Of a DNA stretch of 54,436 bases, positions 47,172-54,436 are shown one piece after another. Location of the stretch: assembly GCA_934408725.1 (NCBI GenBank), contig CAKRVB010000018.1, positions 1 through 54,436 of the forward strand, given 5' to 3'. The position numbers and the translations under genes were made by a program. Position 1 is the stretch's first letter; each line of letters starts with the position of its first letter. The notes beneath the pieces are model-generated. The model made no database searches, was not told the DNA's origin, and worked only from the letters and a program-made list of their open reading frames with translations. This stretch comes from an uncultured Marvinbryantia sp. (GTDB lineage: Bacteria; Bacillota; Clostridia; Lachnospirales; Lachnospiraceae).

Positions 47172-48362
47172 TTACGCCTTTGCTTCTACCCAGATGGTCT
47201 CCGTGGTATCAATCGCTTCTTTTACCAGCTCATCAATCTTTTCTTCCAGTTTGGTTTCTGATCTCTTAATGATATTGATATTCGGTTTGGTAACCGGATG
47301 CTTGGCCACAAAAATAGTGCAGCAGTCTTCATATGGTAAGATTGATGTCTCATAAGCATCAATCTTCAGAGATACATCAACTATCTCCTGCTTGTCAAAC
47401 CCGATCAGCGGACGATAAACCGGCATCGTACATACCTCATTCGTTGCCGCCAGGCTCTGCATCGTCTGGCTGGCTACCTGCCCGATACTCTCACCGGTGA
47501 TCAATCCCAGAGAACCTGTCTCTTTTGCAAAATGTTCAGCAATACGCATCATATAACGGCGCATGATAATGGTCAGTTCCTCATGCGGACATTTTTCATA
47601 GATATACAGCTGAATATCTGTAAAGTTCACCACATGAAGGTTGATCGGTCCGGAATATCTTGCCACGATACTGGCCAGATCTACTACTTTCTGCTTTGCA
47701 CGTTCGCTGGTGTATGGCGGTGCATGGAAGTAAACTGCATCAATTTTGACTCCACGCTTGGCAATCATATAACCTGCTACCGGGCTGTCTATTCCACCTG
47801 ACAACAGCAGCATGGCTTTTCCATTGGTACCTACCGGCATTCCGCCTGCACCCGGAATAATACGGGAATAAATATAGATTTTTTCGCGAATCTCCACGTT
47901 CAGCACCATCTCAGGCTTGTGCACATCCACCTTCATTTCCGGAAATGCATCCAGAATTTTTTCTCCAAGATCTGCATTTAATTCCATAGAATTCTTCGGA
48001 TAATTTTTTCTTGCACGTCTGGAATCTACCTTGAAAGTCTGTGTATGACTGTCATATTCTTTTGCAAGATAACCTGTCACTGTCTCTGCCAGCTTTTCAA
48101 ATCCTTCATCCTCTGTCACTACGACCGGACAAATACCAACGATGCCAAATACTCTCTTCAATGCATCTACCACTTCATCAAATTCATAGTCTGACAGAGC
48201 GTCAACATAGATACGTCCCTGTTCCTTACGTACTTCAAATTCGCCTTCTACGTGCTTTAAAGCATGGCGAATCTGCTTCACCAGTGCATCTTCGAACAGA
48301 TAACGATTTTTTCCCTTGATACCTATTTCTCCATATTTAATCAAAAATGTCTTAAATATCAT
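47172..48362 (-). CDS. thiI: tRNA 4-thiouridine synthase ThiI
   Basis: ThiI makes s4U8 in tRNA and can supply sulfur for thiamine. The 396-residue product has an N-terminal ferredoxin-like region (KYGEIGIKGKNR), a THUMP domain, and the PP-loop LLSGGIDSPVAGYMI near residue 183. No rhodanese domain is present, as in Bacillus ThiI, where the partner desulfurase delivers sulfur directly. The desulfurase gene lies 12 bases upstream, which fits that arrangement. Confidence 0.96.
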   Translation of the reverse strand: MIFKTFLIKYGEIGIKGKNRYLFEDALVKQIRHALKHVEGEFEVRKEQGRIYVDALSDYEFDEVVDALKRVFGIVGICPVVVTEDEGFEKLAETVTGYLAKEYDSHTQTFKVDSRRARKNYPKNSMELNADLGEKILDAFPEMKVDVHKPEMVLNVEIREKIYIYSRIIPGAGGMPVGTNGKAMLLLSGGIDSPVAGYMIAKRGVKIDAVYFHAPPYTSERAKQKVVDLASIVARYSGPINLHVVNFTDIQLYIYEKCPHEELTIIMRRYMMRIAEHFAKETGSLGLITGESIGQVASQTMQSLAATNEVCTMPVYRPLIGFDKQEIVDVSLKIDAYETSILPYEDCCTIFVAKHPVTKPNINIIKRSETKLEEKIDELVKEAIDTTETIWVEAKA

Positions 48363-48374
48363 ATTTCCTCCTGA

Positions 48375-49535
48375 TTAATGTCTTGTGTATTTTCTCAGCA
48401 TTGGAACAATCCGATGCAGCTCTTCGATACAATATGCAATCTCTTCCTCTGTGGTCTGGCTGCTGAAGCTGAACCGCACTGTAGAATCCAGCAATTCCTT
48501 CGGCACATGCGCTTCTTTGAGCACGGTACTTACCGGAAGCTTCTTGTTCGATGAACAGGCCGATCCGGAGGAAATATAAATCTGTCTGTCTTCCAGTGCA
48601 TGTAACAGCACTTCGCTCCTTACACCAGCGAAGCTGACACTGACGATATGCGGTGCCCCACCGCCTTCTGATGCCTGTCCCTGAATAAACACATCCGGGA
48701 TGTCCTTCAGGCCATCTGTCAGCTGCTGCTTTAATGCCTGTAAATGTGACACTTTCTCATCCAGATTCTGATACGCCTCTTTTGCAGCTACACCCAGTCC
48801 TGCGATACCAGGAACATTATCCGTACCGGAACGCATACCCTTCTGTTGACCGCCGCCTAAGATAATCGGACGAATCTTTGCTTTTTCATTTACATACAGA
48901 AATCCACTGCCTTTTGGTCCATGGATCTTATGTCCGCTGACAGAAAGCAGATCAATGCCCAGCTTCTTGGGATGAATGCGATACTTTCCATATGCCTGAA
49001 TGGCGTCTACATGAAACAGAATATCGGAATTCTTCTCTTTGATAATCTTTGCCGCTTCTTCCACTGGTTCTTCCGTTCCCAGTTCATTATTCACATACAT
49101 CATGGATACCAGTATGGTATCTTCACAGATTGCTTTCTTCAGAGCCTCCAGATCTGCCACTCCATACTTGTCTACCGGAAGATAGGTAATGCGAAATCCC
49201 ATCTCCTCCAGGAATCCCATAGGCTGTAATACCGCTGCATGTTCTACTGCTGTGGTAATCAGATGATTGCCCGCTCTTCGGTTGGCCAGCGCACTCCCCA
49301 CCAATGCCCAGTTATTGGATTCTGTTCCTCCTGAAGTGAAAAAGATCTCTTTGTCCTGCACTTTCAGTGTCTTTGCGATCTCTGTTCTTGCCGCTCTTAC
49401 ATAGTTCTCTGCATCCAGCCCCTTCTGATGCTTGGAAGATGGATTCCCATAGTCTTCTCTCATGGTCTTCTCCACAATCTCAATGACACTGTCCAGACAT
49501 CTGGTCGTTGCAGAATTATCTAAATATGCTTCCAT
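48375..49535 (-). CDS. Cysteine desulfurase (NifS/IscS family), thiI partner
   Basis: This 386-residue PLP enzyme extracts sulfur from cysteine. It shows AYLDNSATT at the start, TSGGTESNN, the PLP-lysine motif VSGHKIHGPKG near residue 200, and the catalytic cysteine region SSGSACSS near 330. Genes directly before thiI in Firmicutes usually encode the dedicated sulfur donor NifZ; I infer that role. The ATG at 49535 has GGAG 6 bases upstream, and the longer reading frame is not supported. An IscU scaffold is not in the window. Confidence 0.93.
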   Translation of the reverse strand: MEAYLDNSATTRCLDSVIEIVEKTMREDYGNPSSKHQKGLDAENYVRAARTEIAKTLKVQDKEIFFTSGGTESNNWALVGSALANRRAGNHLITTAVEHAAVLQPMGFLEEMGFRITYLPVDKYGVADLEALKKAICEDTILVSMMYVNNELGTEEPVEEAAKIIKEKNSDILFHVDAIQAYGKYRIHPKKLGIDLLSVSGHKIHGPKGSGFLYVNEKAKIRPIILGGGQQKGMRSGTDNVPGIAGLGVAAKEAYQNLDEKVSHLQALKQQLTDGLKDIPDVFIQGQASEGGGAPHIVSVSFAGVRSEVLLHALEDRQIYISSGSACSSNKKLPVSTVLKEAHVPKELLDSTVRFSFSSQTTEEEIAYCIEELHRIVPMLRKYTRH

Positions 49536-49606
49536 GTTTTTCTCCATTATACAATAACAAAAGCAGCCACAACTAGACAAGCTAATTAAGACTGCTTTAT
49601 TGTCTG

Positions 49607-50347
49607 TCACCTTTCAAGATTATACACTAACATAGCCAGTGTGACAAGACCTGCTGTTTCAGTTCTTAGAATTCTTTTTCCCAGAGTAATCGGCCATGCA
49701 CCGATCTCCATGGCTTTTTCAATCTCACTGCTTTCAAATCCGCCCTCCGGTCCGATAAATACTGCTACTGACTGTCCCGGCTGGATACTGCTCATCAATT
49801 CTCTGGTTTTTTCCATGCCTTCTGCCAGTTCATAAGGAATCAGACGGACATCCATCTTCTTTGCCATCTCCAATGCTTCCCGGTAAGAAACTACCGGCGT
49901 CACCTCGGGGATACGCAGTCTCCCGGACTGTTTTGCCGCACTTTCCGAAATGCTCATCCAGCGCTTTCGCTTATTGGTCTCTTTCTTCGCATCCAGCTTT
50001 ACCACGGTACGGTCTGTGGATACTGGCACAATTGTGTGCACACCCAGTTCCACTGCCTTCTGAATGATCAACTCCATTTTATCACTTTTTGGCAGCCCCT
50101 GAAACAGTACAATTTCATTGCCAAGTTCCTGATCTGATTCCCGGATCTCACAGATTCTGGTATCCACTGCATCATTTCCAACTGCTGTGATTTCACAGTA
50201 GTACTCTTTGTTATTCTGTCCATTGATGACACAGATTTTGTCGCCCACAGACATACGGAGTACATTTTTGATATGATTCACATCTCCACCGATAATGGTG
50301 ATGCTATCCTCTCCCATAGCCGGCTCTTCCACAAAAAATCGATGCAT
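49607..50347 (-). CDS. rsmE: 16S rRNA m3U1498 methyltransferase RsmE
   Basis: The 246-residue SPOUT-family methyltransferase has an N-terminal PUA-like region (HRFFVEEPA, VNHIKNVLRM) and a C-terminal knot: KSDKMELIIQKAVELGVHTI, VFIGPEGGFESSE and LGKRILRTETA. It methylates U1498 of 16S rRNA. Its ATG is one base after the prmA stop, and the dnaK-dnaJ-prmA-rsmE order is conserved in Firmicutes. Confidence 0.96.
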   Translation of the reverse strand: MHRFFVEEPAMGEDSITIIGGDVNHIKNVLRMSVGDKICVINGQNNKEYYCEITAVGNDAVDTRICEIRESDQELGNEIVLFQGLPKSDKMELIIQKAVELGVHTIVPVSTDRTVVKLDAKKETNKRKRWMSISESAAKQSGRLRIPEVTPVVSYREALEMAKKMDVRLIPYELAEGMEKTRELMSSIQPGQSVAVFIGPEGGFESSEIEKAMEIGAWPITLGKRILRTETAGLVTLAMLVYNLER

Positions 50348-50348
50348 A

Positions 50349-51305
50349 TTAGCCTATCTTTCTGGCGGTCACAGATACCCATTCGCCCTGATGTGTTATT
50401 TCTACTACTTCCAGGCCTGCCGCCTTTACTGCTGCTACCACACTTTCTTCTTTATCATCAATAATACCGGAGGTAATATACAGACCACCTTTTTTCATCT
50501 GATGCAGAATCACAGGTGTCAGTGGGATCAGAACATCTGCAAGAATGTTAGCCACAACAATGTCGTACTTCTCATATCCTACTTCATCCTGGATCTTTTT
50601 ATCGTCAATGATATTGCCCAGAATCATGTCCATGGCTGTCACTGGTACCTCATTGGCTTCCAGGTTCTCTTTTACAGCTGAAATCGCACATGGATCCAGA
50701 TCTGTTCCTACCGCATGGGCCGCTCCCAGCTTCAGAGCTGCAATCGACAGGATGCCGCTTCCGGTACCTACATCCAAAATCTGTGTATCTTTGTTGACAT
50801 ATTTCTTTAACTGTCTCATACACAGCTGTGTTGTCTCATGCATACCGGTACCAAAAGCTGTACCAGGATCAATATGAATGATCATCTTATCCTGATCTTC
50901 CGGCTTTACCTCTTCCCAGGACGGAATAATCAGGATATCATCTACATAGAACTGATGGAAATACTGCTTCCAGTTATTAATCCAGTCCTTGTCCTCTGTC
51001 TGACTCTCCGTAATCGTACCTTCTCCAATATCCATAAACATACGAAGCTCTTCCAGTGCTTCCTTCACTCTGTCCAGAAGCGGCTGTGGATCCTGATCTT
51101 CTTCTACGTAGAAATTCAGGTAGGCAATTCCGTCATCTGCCGGTCCGTCTGGCAGAATATCTACAAACATCTGTTTTTTATCTGACTCTGTTAAAGGCAC
51201 TTTATCCTCGATCTCTACGCCCTCTACTCCTACATCTGCCAGCGTGGAGATTACAATATCTTCCACCTCTGATCTGGTTTTTAATGTATATTTATTCCAT
51301 TTCAT
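50349..51305 (-). CDS. prmA: Ribosomal protein L11 methyltransferase PrmA
   Basis: The 318-residue product has an N-terminal substrate-recognition region and a class I methyltransferase domain with the IDPGTAFGTGMHETTQL segment, LDVGTGSGILSIAA and DIVVANILADVLIPL (the N-x-L catalytic type). PrmA trimethylates ribosomal protein L11. It follows dnaJ by 31 bases and precedes rsmE. Confidence 0.96.
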   Translation of the reverse strand: MKWNKYTLKTRSEVEDIVISTLADVGVEGVEIEDKVPLTESDKKQMFVDILPDGPADDGIAYLNFYVEEDQDPQPLLDRVKEALEELRMFMDIGEGTITESQTEDKDWINNWKQYFHQFYVDDILIIPSWEEVKPEDQDKMIIHIDPGTAFGTGMHETTQLCMRQLKKYVNKDTQILDVGTGSGILSIAALKLGAAHAVGTDLDPCAISAVKENLEANEVPVTAMDMILGNIIDDKKIQDEVGYEKYDIVVANILADVLIPLTPVILHQMKKGGLYITSGIIDDKEESVVAAVKAAGLEVVEITHQGEWVSVTARKIG

Positions 51306-51336
51306 TTACAGGATCCTCACTCTTTCCTATCTGACT

Positions 51337-52515
51337 CTAATCTTCAAAGGTTTCTTTTAATTTATCCATAAAACCCTTTTTCTTTGGCTTTTCTTCTTTT
51401 TTCGCTGCATTGGTATTCTGCTGATTCAGACTGTTTCCAGTTGCTGCATCAAATGCTTTCAGGGCTTCTTTTGCCTCATTATTCAGCTTGGTCGGTACCT
51501 GAACAACCAGTGTTACATAATGGTCACCTCTGACAGATTTATTTCTAAGAGATGGAACTCCCTTACCCTTCAAACGAATACGTGTATCCGTCTGTGTACC
51601 TGGCTTCACATTGTACATTACATCTCCGTCAATGGTACTGATCCGTACATCACCGCCAAGAGTGGCCTGTGCGAAGCTCATTGGTGCGGTAGAATAAATA
51701 TTCATATCCTGTCTCTGGAATATCGGATGTCTCTGAACAACCACTTCTACCAGCAGATCTCCTCTTGGGCCGCCATTGGTTCCCGGTTCTCCCTTGCCTG
51801 CAATTCTGACGCACTGGCCATTATCAATACCTGCCGGAATAGATACCTTGATCTTCTTTCTGCTGGAAGTATAACCCGTACCTCCACAGGAAGTACATTT
51901 TTCTTTGATGATCTTTCCGGTTCCGCCACAATCTGGACAGGTCGTCACATTCTGCACCATGCCAAACAGGGACTGCTGTGTCATAACAACCTGACCACGG
52001 CCGCCACATTTCGGACATGTCTCCGGACTGGTTCCAGGCTTGGCACCTGTTCCGTGACAGTTGGTACATTCATCCTTTAAGGAAAGCTCCAGTTCTTTCT
52101 CACAGCCAAATACAGCTTCTTCGAAAGTGATTCTTACGGATGCACGTAAATTAGCCCCCTTCATTGGACCATTATTGGCTCTTCGTCTGGATCCACCGCC
52201 AAAGAGATCTCCAAAAATATCTCCAAAGATGTCTCCCATATCCGCTCCGTTGAAATCAAATCCGCCGGCACCTCCGCCACCCTGTTCAAAGGCCGCATGA
52301 CCAAACTGGTCATACTGATGACGTTTGTTATCATCTGATAAAACAGAGTACGCTTCTGCTGCTTCTTTAAACTTCTGCTCGGCTTCTTTATCTCCAGGAT
52401 TCATATCCGGATGATACTTCTTGGCCAGCTGCCGATATGCTTTTTTTATAGTAGCTGCATCGGCATTTCGGTCAACGCCCAGCACTTCGTAATAATCTCT
52501 TTTTGTTTCCGCCAT
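51337..52515 (-). CDS. dnaJ: Chaperone DnaJ
   Basis: DnaJ is the Hsp40 co-chaperone of DnaK. The 392-residue product has the J domain with YYEVLGVDR and the HPD motif ([14 protein letters not shown]), a Gly/Phe-rich stretch ([12 protein letters not shown]), and four CxxCxGxG zinc repeats between residues ~150 and 215. The C-terminal substrate-binding domain and an acidic/lysine-rich tail follow. It is full length and follows dnaK in the heat-shock operon. Confidence 0.97.
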   Translation of the reverse strand: MAETKRDYYEVLGVDRNADAATIKKAYRQLAKKYHPDMNPGDKEAEQKFKEAAEAYSVLSDDNKRHQYDQFGHAAFEQGGGGAGGFDFNGADMGDIFGDIFGDLFGGGSRRRANNGPMKGANLRASVRITFEEAVFGCEKELELSLKDECTNCHGTGAKPGTSPETCPKCGGRGQVVMTQQSLFGMVQNVTTCPDCGGTGKIIKEKCTSCGGTGYTSSRKKIKVSIPAGIDNGQCVRIAGKGEPGTNGGPRGDLLVEVVVQRHPIFQRQDMNIYSTAPMSFAQATLGGDVRISTIDGDVMYNVKPGTQTDTRIRLKGKGVPSLRNKSVRGDHYVTLVVQVPTKLNNEAKEALKAFDAATGNSLNQQNTNAAKKEEKPKKKGFMDKLKETFED

Positions 52516-52648
52516 TTTTCTCTCCTAGCGCCCAAAAGACGGGGGATATGCTCCTCCGTCCCCTGGGACTTTCTATTTACTTCCTAATGCTTCAGTGCCT
52601 TCCATGTTGTCGCATCCGCAATGGATTCGACACGCACCAGAACTTACT
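52516..52648 (-). repeat. dnaK-dnaJ intergenic region with GGGGACGGAG palindrome copy
   Basis: The 133-base gap holds a GC-rich imperfect inverted repeat around 52537-52567, including GACGG/CCGTC arms. Its CTCCGTCCCC (52554-52563) is the complement of the 10-base core GGGGACGGAG of the 23-bp palindrome at 16208-16257. No gene is seen. It may tune dnaJ expression or be a decayed member of a dispersed repeat. Confidence 0.4.

Positions 52649-54436
<1,788 letters not shown>

Noticed and set aside
49552..49601. Hairpin between rsmE and the cysteine desulfurase gene
   Set aside because: AAGCAG/CTGCTT arms are far apart and need bulges; a promoter there could not be placed with proper spacing, so no feature was called.

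Overview
The window is a chromosomal segment of a spore-forming Firmicute of class Clostridia, most likely family Lachnospiraceae. The evidence is a SCIFF peptide with its radical-SAM maturase, a sporulation sigma factor of the SigK type, CodY, a CIRCE-controlled groESL pair, a fused SecDF, RNase J and IreB. Almost all genes lie on the minus strand in long, tightly packed operons. No CRISPR array, rRNA gene, complete insertion sequence or intact phage is visible.

Layout. Positions 1-1860 look accessory: two helix-turn-helix regulators, a small fragment resembling the end of a TipAS domain, and three helically phased TTTACTCCA repeats that may mark the end of an integrated element next to leuS. 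Positions 1945-10208 hold leuS, recJ, secDF and the SCIFF pair (maturase scfB plus a 47-residue precursor, scfA). Positions 10389-13364 are a mixed-strand block: a secreted trigger-factor/FKBP lipoprotein overlapping a TraX-like gene, a YdcF-like protein and an ArsR/SmtB metal sensor. Then come glnS, a diacylglycerol-kinase-like enzyme, a GT2 glycosyltransferase, mutY, an L,D-transpeptidase and a leaderless amidase-SPOR protein. Positions 20822-26494 hold a degenerate receiver protein, a response regulator with a SARP-like output domain, a short LytS-like kinase, a CtpE-like P-type ATPase and a PurF homologue that lacks the nucleophilic cysteine. A palindrome-rich element and a tRNA-Gly(GCC) follow.

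The right half is mostly core machinery: a HEAT-repeat/methyltransferase fusion, guaB, groESL under CIRCE, codY with a probable CodY box, topA-dprA-comM, a phosphopantetheinyl transferase and sigK. Next is the conserved ireB-ruvX-DUF1292-rnj-ylbF-(short mltG)-trmR-trhP cluster, which couples tRNA wobble-uridine hydroxylation and methylation. The segment ends with mtaB, a His-less HPr homologue, thiI with its cysteine desulfurase, and rsmE-prmA-dnaJ-dnaK, with dnaK cut by the window edge.

The most unusual items are several domain-family members that have lost their defining catalytic or phospho-acceptor residue while keeping the rest of the fold (PurF-like, receiver, HPr-like, MltG-like), and a palindrome cluster bounded by a copied tRNA-Gly 3' end. 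No search or structure prediction was run. Family calls rest on motifs read from the sequence.
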